From contig NZ_BBXF01000005.1 of assembly GCF_001570585.1 (NCBI RefSeq), positions 992,001 through 1,056,000 on the forward strand: DNA of 64,000 nt, written 5' to 3'. Below are positions 19,801 to 27,930 of this stretch, piece by piece. Made by a program: the position numbers and the translations under genes. The stretch is from Herbidospora daliensis (GTDB taxonomy: Bacteria > Actinomycetota > Actinomycetes > Streptosporangiales > Streptosporangiaceae). Position 1 is the first letter of the stretch, and the number at the start of each line of letters is the position of its first letter. The notes under the pieces are model-generated. The model had not been told where the DNA came from, ran no database searches, and was given only the letters and a program-made list of their open reading frames with translations.

Positions 19801-20218
19801 GTTCGCGGCCGAGGTGAAGATCGGCGGCTCCGGCTACCGGCGCCTGTTCGACTCGCAGCCCTCGGGCAACCCGGGCACCGACGGCGTCCTGATGGACGTC
19901 ACGCCGGAGAACCGCCTGCGCCTCATCGGCGCGGGTCAGGGCGTCACGACCAACGCGACGCTGCCCACCGGCCGCTACATCGACCTGGTGATCACCCTCA
20001 ACCGCAACGGCGCCATCGACGTCTACGTCGACGGCGTGCGGGCGGGCGGCGGCAACACCGGCTCGACCGGCATCTACGGCTGCAACAACCGGCCGCTGAT
20101 CTTCGCCGCCAACCAGGGCGGCGGAGAGCGGATGACCGGCGCGGTCGACCGGATGGCCGTGCTCCCCTACGCGCTGCCCGCGAACCAGGTCTCGACCTGG
20201 CAGGACATCGCCTTCTGA
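16880..20218 (+). CDS. Secreted GH95 alpha-L-fucosidase with C-terminal accessory domains
   Basis: A 1112-residue enzyme that hydrolyses terminal alpha-L-fucose by inversion. A signal peptide covers about residues 1-33. The GH95 N-domain follows (LWYDRPATNWESQALPIGNG, 47-66), then the catalytic barrel with N405/N407 in HVNINLQMN, E535 in SYSPENG and D690 in QIDGNFGA, matching the catalytic Asn, Glu and Asp of bifidobacterial AfcA by motif. From about 808 comes a NEW3-like beta domain and from about 905 a LamG/concanavalin-type domain, both probably carbohydrate-binding. The start is GTG with AAGGAA 5 nt upstream. It stands alone in its transcription unit with a rich upstream region. Confidence 0.92.
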   Translation: MSHPPRRLLGAATALGLAMALGVPVLQGSTATAQVQEAAAAQDDLTLWYDRPATNWESQALPIGNGALGAMIYGGVATEQIQFNEKTLWTGGPGSNGYNFGNWTTPRPTAIADVQALIDTNKQMTPAQVAQRLGQGKTNFGSYQTFGDMFLDFPGAPANPTDYKRSLNLNDAVSAVTYKDANGVTYKREYFASYPNNVIVGRISTDAAGKVNFTIRHTSPRNDKTVSVSKGRMTIRGKLANNGLNFESQVNVVTEGGSRTDGTDRITVSNANAAWFVISAGTDYSMQYPTYRTEDPHDNVRHWANWASSMSYAALKQSHLDDYHGLFDRVKLNLGQQAPNLPTNQLRAAYSGGSAAQDRYLEALFYQYGRYLLISSSREGSLPANLQGVWNNVTNPPWDADYHVNINLQMNYWLAEQTNLAETTKPYDDYISSMVAPGTKTATDMYNARGWVVNNETNPWGFTGLHNYPESFWFPEAAAWTTQQMYDHYRFNGDEKYLKRTAYPVMKGAAEFWLDFLHTDPRDGKLVVSPSYSPENGQFTAGASMSQQIVTELLTNTLNAAKTLKVDTALQAELTNTLAKLDPGIRIGSWGQLQEWKEDLDNPNNDHRHVSHLFAVHPGNAIKAGTPAGEAAKISLTARGDGGTGWSKAWKINFWARLLDGDHSHKMLSEQLKSSTLDNLFDTHPPFQIDGNFGATSGVTEMLLQSHQDTIHVLPALPAVWKNGSVSGLRARGNATVDVQWSNSSLTKAVIKAGSTGELKVRAGAINARYSFVDDQGNPVDAIRTGDTLTFGAEAGRTYTLYNEIQLSVSAPAEIGAGQVVPVKATVTAIQNASPAGTLTLQLPSGWTADPASTQVASVPAGESREITVNVTAGPSTGATSARIQATLAGSGWSISAATGAALNPCAVPPADRAIVAWDPQEGTTIADQSGSGRNGVVVNGAATYDADGGLILGGQNYVRTEQPTTIGYLREATFAAEVKIGGSGYRRLFDSQPSGNPGTDGVLMDVTPENRLRLIGAGQGVTTNATLPTGRYIDLVITLNRNGAIDVYVDGVRAGGGNTGSTGIYGCNNRPLIFAANQGGGERMTGAVDRMAVLPYALPANQVSTWQDIAF

Positions 20219-20234
20219 CCAACCGAATAGAGGG

Positions 20235-20264
20235 GAACCGGCCGGGGTGCTTACCGGCCGGTTC
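20235..20264. terminator. Bidirectional terminator between GH95 and the VOC gene
   Basis: GAACCGGCCGG / CCGGCCGGTTC stem around an 8-nt loop, followed by TCTCGTTTCT. It lies between two convergent genes. Confidence 0.75.
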
Positions 20265-20272
20265 TCTCGTTT

Positions 20273-21049
20273 CTAGGGGGTGCTCTCCCAGAGGCCCACG
20301 GCCGCCCCGGCGGGGTCGGTGACGATCGCGAAGTTGCCCATCCCGGGCACCTCGGTGGGCCCGACCATCTGGGTGGCGCCAAGCCGGGCGGACTCCTCGA
20401 GCGCGGCGTCGAGGTTGTCGGCGCCCAGATAGGCCAGCCAGTACGACGGCACCTCGACCGGCAGGACGTCGGGCATGGCCATCATCCCGGCCAGCACGTG
20501 GCCGTTCTCGGCGAAGGTGGTGTACTCCATGTCCCCCATGGGCCGGGTGTCGGCCGTCCAGCCGAAGACCTCGCCGTAGAACTCCCTCGACCGGAAGGTG
20601 TCGCGGGTCATCAGCTCGCTCCAGTTGAGCGTGCCGGGCTCGTTGGCGAGCTGGGCCCCCGGCTTGTCGATCGGCTGCCACGCGCAGATGTAGGCCCCGG
20701 CGGGGTCGAGGTAGGCGGCCATGCGGCCCTCGTTCATGATCTGCGTGGGTTCGGTGACGATGGTGCCGCCGTTCTCACGGACCAGCTCGGTGGTCTTGGC
20801 GACGTCGTCGGTGCAGACGTAGGTGTTCCAGGCGGCGGGCATGCCCTCCTGGTAGACGGGGCCGATCCCGGCGACGTACTTGCCGTGCAGGTGGAAGACG
20901 CCGTAGCCGCCGTAGTCCTCGCTCGCCTCGTCGAAGACGGCCGTCCAGCCGAAGAGCTCGGTGTAGAACTCCGTGGACGCGTCGATGTCGGGGGTGGACA
21001 GGTCCACCCAACACGGCACGCCGGGTGCATAGCTCGTGAATTCGGACAT
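20273..21049 (-). CDS. Two-domain VOC (glyoxalase/bleomycin-resistance-like) protein
   Basis: A 258-residue protein of two VOC repeats (about 10-125 and 138-256), each starting with a CW-x-D/LNWSEL-type strand and containing the paired FY...LFGW and FY...VFGW motifs. The superfamily includes metal-dependent isomerases, dioxygenases and drug-binding proteins. Tandem-VOC proteins of this kind are common and uncharacterised in actinomycetes, so no substrate can be named. ATG 21049 has AAGGAGG 7 nt upstream. Confidence 0.85.
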   Translation of the reverse strand: MSEFTSYAPGVPCWVDLSTPDIDASTEFYTELFGWTAVFDEASEDYGGYGVFHLHGKYVAGIGPVYQEGMPAAWNTYVCTDDVAKTTELVRENGGTIVTEPTQIMNEGRMAAYLDPAGAYICAWQPIDKPGAQLANEPGTLNWSELMTRDTFRSREFYGEVFGWTADTRPMGDMEYTTFAENGHVLAGMMAMPDVLPVEVPSYWLAYLGADNLDAALEESARLGATQMVGPTEVPGMGNFAIVTDPAGAAVGLWESTP

Positions 21050-21186
21050 GCGCCACCCTCCTTGCGTTTGAGCTATGGGGACATTTCCACCCTTACATGC
21101 ACAAACCCCGCTGTCGGCGACCGTGGGCGTACCCGGAGGAAGCCTTTACCGGCCCGGTCGCGGACGGAGGCGGGGTGCTCACTCCC

Positions 21187-21192
21187 TACACT
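21187..21192 (+). promoter_or_regulatory. Probable -10 box of the ABC exporter genes (leaderless)
   Basis: TACACT, then 7 nt, then the ATG at 21200; no SD is present. Confidence 0.45.
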
Positions 21193-21199
21193 CGAAGGC

Positions 21200-22108
21200 A
21201 TGGAAGACGCCGCGGTCGAGGTCCGCGATCTGGTCAAGCGCTACGGCCGGGTGACCGCGGTCGACCACCTCGACCTGCGCTGCCGCCGGGGCGAGGTGAC
21301 CGCCGTGCTCGGCCCCAACGGCGCCGGGAAGACGTCCACCATCGAGATCTGCGAGGGCTTCCGCACGGCCGACTCCGGTTCGGTGCGGGTCCTCGGGCGC
21401 GCACCCGAGGACCCCGAGCTGAAGCCGCGGATCGGGATCATGCTCCAGTCGGGCGGGGTGCCCCAGGCGGCCCGCGCCGGAGAGTGGCTGCGGCTGGTCT
21501 CGCGTTTCCACGCCCACCCGCTCGACCCGGCGGCGCTGCTCGACCGGCTCGGCCTCGCCGACCACGCCCGCACCCCCTACCGGCGGCTCTCCGGGGGCCA
21601 GCAGCAGCGGCTCGGGCTCGCGGCGGCCGTGATCGGCCGTCCCGAACTGGTCTTCCTCGACGAACCGACGGCCGGGCTCGACCCGCAGGCCCGGCACGCC
21701 TGCTGGGACATGGTGCGCGAGCTGCGCGCCGCCGGGGTGTCGGTGGTGCTGACCACCCACCACATGGACGAGGCCGAGAAGCTCTCCGACCACGTCGTGA
21801 TCATCGACCGGGGCCGGGTGGTCGCCGAGGGGTCGCCCGCCGAGCTGACCGGCGCCGAGCGCCAGCTCCGGTTCCGCGCCCGCCCGGGGCTCAACCTCGA
21901 CGAGGTGCTCAGCGCCCTGCCGCCCGGGAGCGCGGCCAAGGAGTCCCCGGCCGGCCACTACATCATCGAAGGCCAGGTCGACCCGTCGCTGCTGGCCACG
22001 GTGACCGCGTGGTGCGCGACCGAGGGCGTGACGACCGAAGACCTCAGCATCGAGCGGCGCACCCTGGAAGACGTCTTCCTGGAGCTGACCGGACGGGAGC
22101 TACGTTGA
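21200..22108 (+). CDS. ABC exporter ATP-binding protein (DrrA-like)
   Basis: A 302-residue ATPase with Walker A GPNGAGKTS, signature LSGGQQQR, Walker B LVFLDEPTAGLD and the H-loop TTHHMDEAEKL. A C-terminal extension ends in ERRTLEDVFLELTGREL, the hallmark of drug and polyketide exporters of the DrrA/CcmA group. The permease starts in an overlapping TTG, so the two form one unit. The substrate is unknown. Confidence 0.93.
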   Translation: MEDAAVEVRDLVKRYGRVTAVDHLDLRCRRGEVTAVLGPNGAGKTSTIEICEGFRTADSGSVRVLGRAPEDPELKPRIGIMLQSGGVPQAARAGEWLRLVSRFHAHPLDPAALLDRLGLADHARTPYRRLSGGQQQRLGLAAAVIGRPELVFLDEPTAGLDPQARHACWDMVRELRAAGVSVVLTTHHMDEAEKLSDHVVIIDRGRVVAEGSPAELTGAERQLRFRARPGLNLDEVLSALPPGSAAKESPAGHYIIEGQVDPSLLATVTAWCATEGVTTEDLSIERRTLEDVFLELTGRELR

Positions 22109-22869
22109 CCACCCTCGACCTGTCGCCGGCGCCCGGGGCGGCCCCGCTCGCGCAGATGGTGCTCGCCCAGGCGGGCGCGGAGATCCGCGCCACGCTGCGC
22201 AACGGCGAGCAGCTCCTGCTGACCCTGATCATCCCGATCCTGCTGCTCGTGGGCTTCTCCAAGGCGCCGTTCCTCGACGTCGAGGGGCCCCGGGTCGACT
22301 TCGTCGCGCCCGGCGTGCTGGCCCTGGCGGTGTTGTCGACGGCGTTCACCGGCCAGGCCATCGCGACCGGCTTCGAGCGGCGCTACGGCGTCCTGAAGCG
22401 CCTGGGGGCCACTCCCCTGTCGCGGACCGGCCTGATGCTGGCCAAGACCGCCGCGGTGATCGTCGTCGAGCTGCTCCAGATCGTGGTGCTGGTGCTGGTG
22501 GCGCTCGCGCTCGGCTGGTCGCCCCACGGCAACCCGCTGACGGTGGCGCTGCTGGTCATCCTGGGCACGGCGGCCTTCAGCGGCCTCGGGCTGCTGATGG
22601 CCGGCACCCTGCGGGCCGAGGCGACGCTCGCCGGGGCCAACCTGGTCTACCTGCTGCTGCTCGCGCTGGGCGGCGTGGTGCTGCCCGTCTCGGCCTTCCC
22701 CGAGAGCATCCGGCCGCTGCTGGAGATCCTCCCCATCACCGCCCTGACCGACGGCGTGCGGTCGGTGCTGACCGGGGTGGGCGGCTTCCCCATGGGCGCG
22801 GCGCTGGTGCTGCTGTCGTGGGCCGTGCTGGCCCTGGCTGCGGCCGCCCGCTGGTTCCGCTGGGAGTAG
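22105..22869 (+). CDS. ABC exporter permease (ABC-2 type, DrrB-like)
   Basis: A 254-residue membrane protein with about six hydrophobic segments, including LLLTLIIPILLLVGF, the ABC-2 core around ATGFERRYGVLKRLGATPLSR, and a final LVLLSWAVLALAAAARW helix. The start is TTG overlapping the ATPase stop (TTGA), so translation is coupled. It partners the upstream ATPase in exporting an unknown, probably lipophilic, compound. Confidence 0.92.
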   Translation: MTTLDLSPAPGAAPLAQMVLAQAGAEIRATLRNGEQLLLTLIIPILLLVGFSKAPFLDVEGPRVDFVAPGVLALAVLSTAFTGQAIATGFERRYGVLKRLGATPLSRTGLMLAKTAAVIVVELLQIVVLVLVALALGWSPHGNPLTVALLVILGTAAFSGLGLLMAGTLRAEATLAGANLVYLLLLALGGVVLPVSAFPESIRPLLEILPITALTDGVRSVLTGVGGFPMGAALVLLSWAVLALAAAARWFRWE

Positions 22870-22965
22870 CTCCCCGGGCCGTCTCACAGGGCGGAATCAG
22901 GAGCGATCTTGGTGTTTGCCCCTTACAGTGAGATCCGCTGATTTCGGGTGAGGGGTGAGTCGACG

Positions 22966-23838
22966 GTGACCGCTGACGCGGGGGCGTACAAGGGATCGTT
23001 CCGGCTCGCCGACGCCGTTCCGCCGCCGCTGCTGGTGATGCTGGGCATCGTGTCGGTGCAGATCGGCGCGGGCCTGGCCAAGAACCTGTTCGCGCAGCTC
23101 TCCCCGACCGCCGTGGTCTTCCTGAGGATCGCGGCCGGCACGCTCGTGCTGGTGGCCTTCGTCCGCCCCCGGGTCCGGGGGCTCTCGTGGCAGAGCATCG
23201 GGATCGGGCTGGCCTTCGGGGCGATCCTCGCGCTGATGAACCTCTCGTTCTACGAGGCGCTGGCCCGGCTGCCCATCGGCATCGCGGTCGCCATCGAGTT
23301 CATGGGGCCGCTGGCGGTGGCCGTGGCGGCCTCCCGCCGCAAGCTCGACCTGCTGTGGGTCGGGCTGGCCGCGACCGGGATCGTGCTGCTCGCCCCCTGG
23401 GGCGACGCCGCCAACGCCGACTGGGTCGGCATCGCCTTCGCCGCCGGGGCCGGTGTCTGCTGGGGCGCCTACATCCTGCTGTCGGCGTCGGTCGGGCAGC
23501 GGTTCCCCGGCACGTCGGGGCTGGCCTTCGCGATGATCGTGGCAACCCTCGTGATCGCGCCGCCGGGCATCGTCTCGGGCGGCATGGGGCTGCTCGACCC
23601 CACGATCCTGCTGATCGGGCTCGGGGTCGGGCTGCTGTCGTCGGTGATCCCCTACTCGCTGGAGATGGAGGCGCTGCGCCGGATGCCGAAGCGGGTCTTC
23701 GGCATCCTGATGTCGCTGGAGCCCGCCGTCGCCGCCCTCGTGGGGCTGGTCGTGCTCGGCGAGATCCTGCACCTGCGCGAGTGGGCCGCCATCGGGTGTG
23801 TGGTGGTGGCCTCGGTCGGGGCCGCGCGCTCGGGCTAG
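22966..23838 (+). CDS. EamA/DMT-superfamily transporter (RhtA-like)
   Basis: A 290-residue protein with about ten membrane helices in two EamA repeats (about 20-145 and 155-288). A segment close to RhtA-type amino-acid/metabolite exporters is visible as PIGIAVAIEFMGPLAVA and, in repeat two, MEALRRMPKRVFGILMSLEPAVAALVG read in parts. GTG 22966 was chosen because an AGGGGTG lies about 8 nt upstream; GTG 22948 is also in frame. It is convergent with the GntR gene, leaving 1 nt between stops. Confidence 0.88.
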   Translation: MTADAGAYKGSFRLADAVPPPLLVMLGIVSVQIGAGLAKNLFAQLSPTAVVFLRIAAGTLVLVAFVRPRVRGLSWQSIGIGLAFGAILALMNLSFYEALARLPIGIAVAIEFMGPLAVAVAASRRKLDLLWVGLAATGIVLLAPWGDAANADWVGIAFAAGAGVCWGAYILLSASVGQRFPGTSGLAFAMIVATLVIAPPGIVSGGMGLLDPTILLIGLGVGLLSSVIPYSLEMEALRRMPKRVFGILMSLEPAVAALVGLVVLGEILHLREWAAIGCVVVASVGAARSG

Positions 23839-23839
23839 G

Positions 23840-24517
23840 TCACTCGGGCTTGTTGGCCCAGATGCCTCGGACGTGCTGGATGTGGTGGCTCATGATGTGT
23901 TCGGCCGCGGCGCGGTCGCCCTTGATCAGGGCGTCGAGGAGTTCGACGTGCTCGCGGGCCGAGTCGACCAGCTTCCCGGCGTCGGCCAGGCCCTTCAGCC
24001 CGTAGAGGCGGGCCCGGCCGCGCAGTTCGCGCACCACCTCGACCAGGTGGGCGTTGCCCGCCAGGCTCAGCAGCTCGACGTGGAACCGCAGGTCGGCGTT
24101 GACGTAGGTGAGCAGGTCGCCGCGTTCGGCGGAGGTGACGATCTCCCTGGCCAGGGGGCGCAGCCGCTCGAAGTCGGCCCCGCGCCCCGAGTCGGCCAGC
24201 CGGGCGACCGTGGGCACCTCGATGAGGCGGCGGATCTCGGTGATGTCGTCGAGGTCGGAGTCGGACATCTCGGTGACCCGGAACCCCTTGTTGCGCACCG
24301 CCTCGACCAGGCCCTCTTTCGCCAGGTCGAGCATCGCCTCGCGGACCGGGGTCGCGGACACGCCGAACTGGGCCGCGAGCACCGGCGCGGAGTAGACGAC
24401 CCCCGGCCTCATCTCACCCGCGACCAGCGCGTCTCTGAGGGCTTGCGCGACCTGTTCGCGCAGGCTCTGCCGTTCACCCACGACCGGCAGGCCGAGTCCC
24501 TCTGCTCCCGTCGCCAT
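23840..24517 (-). CDS. GntR-family regulator with FCD effector domain, likely hydroxyproline regulator
   Basis: A 225-residue FadR-subfamily protein. The winged helix is at about 18-82 (AAQFGVSATPVREAMLDLAKEG), and the all-helical FCD domain fills about 95-220 with the metal-binding Asp/His residues (DLRFHVELL and HIQHV). It lies just downstream of the hydroxyproline genes on the same strand, separated by a 22-bp palindrome, and is therefore the probable local regulator. The ligand is inferred only from context. Confidence 0.88.
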   Translation of the reverse strand: MATGAEGLGLPVVGERQSLREQVAQALRDALVAGEMRPGVVYSAPVLAAQFGVSATPVREAMLDLAKEGLVEAVRNKGFRVTEMSDSDLDDITEIRRLIEVPTVARLADSGRGADFERLRPLAREIVTSAERGDLLTYVNADLRFHVELLSLAGNAHLVEVVRELRGRARLYGLKGLADAGKLVDSAREHVELLDALIKGDRAAAEHIMSHHIQHVRGIWANKPE

Positions 24518-24550
24518 TCCGCTCCCATCCGTGACATCGGATCTGGTGAT

Positions 24551-24572
24551 CGTACCGGTTCGGACCGGTACG
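24551..24572. promoter_or_regulatory. 22-bp palindrome between the hydroxyproline operon and its GntR gene
   Basis: CGTACCGGT-TCGG-ACCGGTACG: perfect 9-bp arms. It is 34 bp before the GntR start codon and 12 bp after the epimerase stop. It may be the GntR operator or a hairpin that ends the catabolic transcript; there is no T-run. Confidence 0.55.
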
Positions 24573-24583
24573 CGACCGCCTGG

Positions 24584-25585
24584 TCACAGCAGGAATCCCT
24601 CCGGGAAGGGGTCGCGTGGATCAAGGAAGTACTGGGCGGTGCCGGTGAGCCAGCCGCGGCCGGTGATGTGGGGCACCACGGCCTGGTGATCTCCCACGGC
24701 GGCCTCGGCGACCAGGCGGCCCGTGAAGGTCGTGCCGATGAACGACTCATTGGTGAAATCGGCATCGATGGGCAAGTCGCCCCGGGCGTGGAGCTGGGCC
24801 ATGCGGGCGCTGGTGCCCGTCCCGCACGGAGAGCGGTCGAACCAGCCGGGGTGGATGGCCATGGCGTGCCGGGAGTGCCGCGCGGTCGAGCCGGGGGCGA
24901 GGAACTGCACGTGGTGGCAGCCCCGGATGCCCGGATCGAGGGGATGGACCGGCTCGCCGCCCTCGTTGATCGCCTCCATGACCGCCAGGCCGGCGTCCAG
25001 GATCTGCTGCTTGTACGCCCGGTCGAACGGCAGCCCCACCGACTCGATCGGCAGGATCGCGTAGAAGTTGCCGCCGTAGGCCAGGTCGTAGGTGAGCTCG
25101 CCGAACCCCGGGACCTTGACCGTCTGGTCGAGGGCCACCGCGAACGAGGGCACGTTCTCGATCGTGACCGACTCGGCGACGCCGTCGCGCACCGCCACCG
25201 ACGCGGTGACCAGCCCGGCCGGGGTGTCGAGCCGGATCGTCGTCACGGGCTCGACGACCTCGACCATGCCGGTCTCCACCAGCACGGTCGCCACGCCGAT
25301 CGTGCCGTGGCCGCACATCGGCAGGCAGCCGGAGACCTCGATGTAGAGCACGCCCCAGTCGGCGTCGGGCCGGGTGGGCGGCTGGAGGATGGCGCCGCTC
25401 ATGGCGGCGTGCCCCCGGGGCTCGTACATGAGCAGGGTGCGGACGTGATCGAGGTGGGCCATGAAGTGCTCGCGGCGCTCGGCCATGGTCGCGCCGGGGA
25501 TCACCCCGACGCCGCCGGTGATCACGCGGGTGGGCATGCCCTCGGTGTGGGAGTCGACGGCGTGGAAGATCCTTCGGGTGCGCAC
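24584..25585 (-). CDS. 4-hydroxyproline 2-epimerase (proline racemase family)
   Basis: A 333-residue enzyme of the proline racemase superfamily. Both catalytic cysteines are present: MCGHGTIG (first) and SPCGTGTSARMAQL (second). A Cys/Cys pair distinguishes 4-hydroxyproline epimerase from the 3-hydroxyproline dehydratases, which have Thr at the second site. It converts trans-4-hydroxy-L-proline to cis-4-hydroxy-D-proline. The GTG start lies 1 nt after the upstream stop. It is the last structural gene of the operon. Confidence 0.92.
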   Translation of the reverse strand: MRTRRIFHAVDSHTEGMPTRVITGGVGVIPGATMAERREHFMAHLDHVRTLLMYEPRGHAAMSGAILQPPTRPDADWGVLYIEVSGCLPMCGHGTIGVATVLVETGMVEVVEPVTTIRLDTPAGLVTASVAVRDGVAESVTIENVPSFAVALDQTVKVPGFGELTYDLAYGGNFYAILPIESVGLPFDRAYKQQILDAGLAVMEAINEGGEPVHPLDPGIRGCHHVQFLAPGSTARHSRHAMAIHPGWFDRSPCGTGTSARMAQLHARGDLPIDADFTNESFIGTTFTGRLVAEAAVGDHQAVVPHITGRGWLTGTAQYFLDPRDPFPEGFLL

Positions 25586-25586
25586 G

Positions 25587-26456
25587 TCACATGACCTTTT
25601 CTGTGGCGGCGCTGATCTCGGCCGCGACGTCGGCGGGGAGCGGCAGGCGGGGCGGCCGGCACGCGCCGCCGTTGAGGCCGGCCACGTCCATCGACAACTT
25701 GATCGCCTGCACGAATTCTACCCGCGCGTCCCATCTGAGCAGAGGGTGCAGATCGCGGTAGAGCGGCAGCGCCGTGGTCAGGTCGCCCTCGGCGGCGGCC
25801 CGGTAGAGGTCGACGCACTTGCGCGTCACCGAGTTGGGGAAGCCGGCGATCCACCCCTTCGCCCCGGCGGTGAGCAGCTCCAGCACCACGTCGTCGGAGC
25901 CCACGAGCAGGTCGAGCTCGGGCGCGAGCTCTCTGATCATGTACGCCCGCCGCACGTCACCGGTGAACTCCTTGACCGCCACGATCAGGCCCTCGCCGAA
26001 GAGCCGGGCCAGCAGCGCCGGGGTCAGGTCGACCTTGGTGTCGATCGGGTTGTTGTAGGCGACGATCGGCAACCCGGCCTTGGCGACGGTCCGGTAGTGC
26101 TCGAACACCGCGCCCTCGTCGGCCCGGTAGGCGTTGGGCGGCAGCAGCATGACGCTGGCGCACCCGGCGTCGCGGGCCTGTTCGGCCCAGCTCAGGGCCT
26201 CGCGGGAGCCGTAGGCGGCCACGCCGGGCATCACCCGCTCGCCGCCGACGGCCTCGACGGCGGTCCGGACCACCCGGGCCCGCTCGTCGGGCGTCAGGGT
26301 CTGGTATTCGCCCAGGGAGCCGTTGGGGACCACGCCGTCGCACCCCTCGTCGACGAGCCGCCGGCAGTGGGCGCCGAAGGCGTCGTAGTCGACGGTCAGG
26401 TCGCGGGTGAAGGGGAGCGCGGTGGCCACCATGATTCCGTGCCAAGGTCGGATCAC
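25587..26456 (-). CDS. DapA-family lyase, probable 1-pyrroline-4-hydroxy-2-carboxylate deaminase
   Basis: A 289-residue Schiff-base aldolase-type barrel of the dihydrodipicolinate synthase family. The Schiff-base lysine is in IVAVKEFTGD, and the catalytic tyrosine region is PIVAYNNPIDT. In hydroxyproline catabolism this family member deaminates pyrroline-hydroxycarboxylate to 2-oxoglutarate semialdehyde; the neighbours strongly favour that role over lysine synthesis. The GTG start overlaps the stop of the dehydrogenase alpha gene by 4 nt. Confidence 0.88.
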   Translation of the reverse strand: MIRPWHGIMVATALPFTRDLTVDYDAFGAHCRRLVDEGCDGVVPNGSLGEYQTLTPDERARVVRTAVEAVGGERVMPGVAAYGSREALSWAEQARDAGCASVMLLPPNAYRADEGAVFEHYRTVAKAGLPIVAYNNPIDTKVDLTPALLARLFGEGLIVAVKEFTGDVRRAYMIRELAPELDLLVGSDDVVLELLTAGAKGWIAGFPNSVTRKCVDLYRAAAEGDLTTALPLYRDLHPLLRWDARVEFVQAIKLSMDVAGLNGGACRPPRLPLPADVAAEISAATEKVM

Positions 26457-27697
26457 GCGTTGTCCTCTCGATCGTGCAGGGTCAGGTCTGCGAGGGTGAT
26501 CGGCTGGGCGAACGGCCGTTTCTGGGGGGCCGGCTCATGCCCGGTGAGCCTGGCGACGGCGTGGCCGCACATGCGGCCCTGGCACCAGCCCATTCCGGGC
26601 CGGGCCAGCAGCTTGAGGGTGCGGGGGTCGTGCGCGCCGAGGTCGCGGGCCTCGTCGATCGCGCGCAGGGTGACCTCCTCGCAGCGGCACACGACGGTGT
26701 CGGGCGTGAGCCAGTCACGCCAGCCGTCGCGGACCGGATAGGAGCGTTCGAGGGCCCGCGCGAAGCGGCGCAGCCGCGCCTTCTCGGCGAGCAGCCGGGG
26801 CGGCGGTTCCCCGACCAGGGAGTGGACGGCCAGCGCGCCCTCGACGACGGCGCTCGGCGCGCCCGCGACCCCGGTCACCTCTCCGGCGGCCAGCACGCCC
26901 TCGACGGAGGTGCGCTGCCGGTCGTCGGCGACGACGTGGTCGCCGCTGAGCTCACAGCCGAGCTGGAGGGCCAGGTCGACCTGCGGGGTGAAGCCGTAGC
27001 CGACCGCGACGGTGTCACAGTCGACGGTGCGCCAGGCGTAGGGCCGCCATTCGGGGGTGAGCCGGGCGACGGTGACGCCCTCGACGGAGTCCTTGCCGTG
27101 GGCGGCGACCACGGCGTGCCCGGTCCGGTACGGCACCCGCGCCGCCGCCAGCCGCCGGACGTAGGCCAGCGCCTCCGCGGCCTTCGACGGGTTGCGGGCC
27201 AGGGCGGCGGCCATCAGGGGCGAGGGCCGGTTGGCCTCCAGGACCTCCTTGACCCGCACCCCCGCCTCCAGCAGCGTGACCGCCACGGGCAGCAGGAACG
27301 GCCCGGTCCCGGCCACCACCATCTCGGCGCCGGGCCTGATCCGCTCCCCCTTGACCAGGGCCTGCGCGCCCCCGGCGGTCAGGACGCCGGGCAGGTCCCA
27401 GCCCGGGAACGGCAGCACCGTGTCGTGGGCGCCGGTCGCGATCAGCAGGGTGGCGGCGGTCGTGGTGGCGGACGCGTGGACCTGGAAGCCGCCCGGCGAC
27501 TTCTCCACCGCCCACACCCGCTGCCCCAGCTTCACCTCGACGCCGGTCAGGCGGGGCTGCGCGGCCCCCCGGAGGAACTGGCCGCCGGTGCGGGCGTAGC
27601 CGTCGATCAGGGCGACGCGCAGCCCGCGCTTTGCCGCCACCCGGGCGGCGGTCAGCCCGGCGGGACCGGCCCCGACGACGGCGAGGTCGTAGCTCAC
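26453..27697 (-). CDS. D-hydroxyproline dehydrogenase alpha subunit (FAD/NAD(P)-binding)
   Basis: A 414-residue flavoprotein with a Rossmann FAD site near the N-terminus (VVGAGPAGLTAARVA), a second dinucleotide site, and a C-terminal BFD-like [2Fe-2S] segment (CRCEEVTL and WCQGRMCGH). It resembles the alpha subunit of the heterotrimeric D-hydroxyproline/opine dehydrogenases. The GTG at 27697 overlaps the gamma-subunit stop (GTGA), so subunit synthesis is coupled. Confidence 0.9.
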   Translation of the reverse strand: MSYDLAVVGAGPAGLTAARVAAKRGLRVALIDGYARTGGQFLRGAAQPRLTGVEVKLGQRVWAVEKSPGGFQVHASATTTAATLLIATGAHDTVLPFPGWDLPGVLTAGGAQALVKGERIRPGAEMVVAGTGPFLLPVAVTLLEAGVRVKEVLEANRPSPLMAAALARNPSKAAEALAYVRRLAAARVPYRTGHAVVAAHGKDSVEGVTVARLTPEWRPYAWRTVDCDTVAVGYGFTPQVDLALQLGCELSGDHVVADDRQRTSVEGVLAAGEVTGVAGAPSAVVEGALAVHSLVGEPPPRLLAEKARLRRFARALERSYPVRDGWRDWLTPDTVVCRCEEVTLRAIDEARDLGAHDPRTLKLLARPGMGWCQGRMCGHAVARLTGHEPAPQKRPFAQPITLADLTLHDREDNA

Positions 27698-27930
27698 GGG
27701 CCCACCTCGTCGCCCGCGCGCGCCACGGTCTGGCAGGCCCGCTGGTCGGGGACGCCGTTGACGGTGAGCAGGCAGTCGAAGCAGGCGCCGATGGCGCAGA
27801 AGAGGCCGCGCGGCCGGCCGCCGAACCGGGTGGTGCGCCACGACCGGATCCCGGCGGCGTGCAGGGCGGCCCCGATCGACTGGCCTTCCTCGGCGCTGAT
27901 CGCACGGCCTTCGAAGCGGAACTCGATCAC
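27694..27930 (-). CDS. D-hydroxyproline dehydrogenase gamma subunit, small (2Fe-2S) protein
   Basis: A 78-residue ferredoxin-like subunit. Its cysteines LFCAIGACFDC plus a later ACQT give the plant-type cluster ligand set seen in HcnA/SoxA-like small subunits. It would pass electrons within the dehydrogenase. GTG 27930 has GGGAGG 5 nt upstream and overlaps the preceding stop (GTGA). Confidence 0.9.
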   Translation of the reverse strand: MIEFRFEGRAISAEEGQSIGAALHAAGIRSWRTTRFGGRPRGLFCAIGACFDCLLTVNGVPDQRACQTVARAGDEVGP

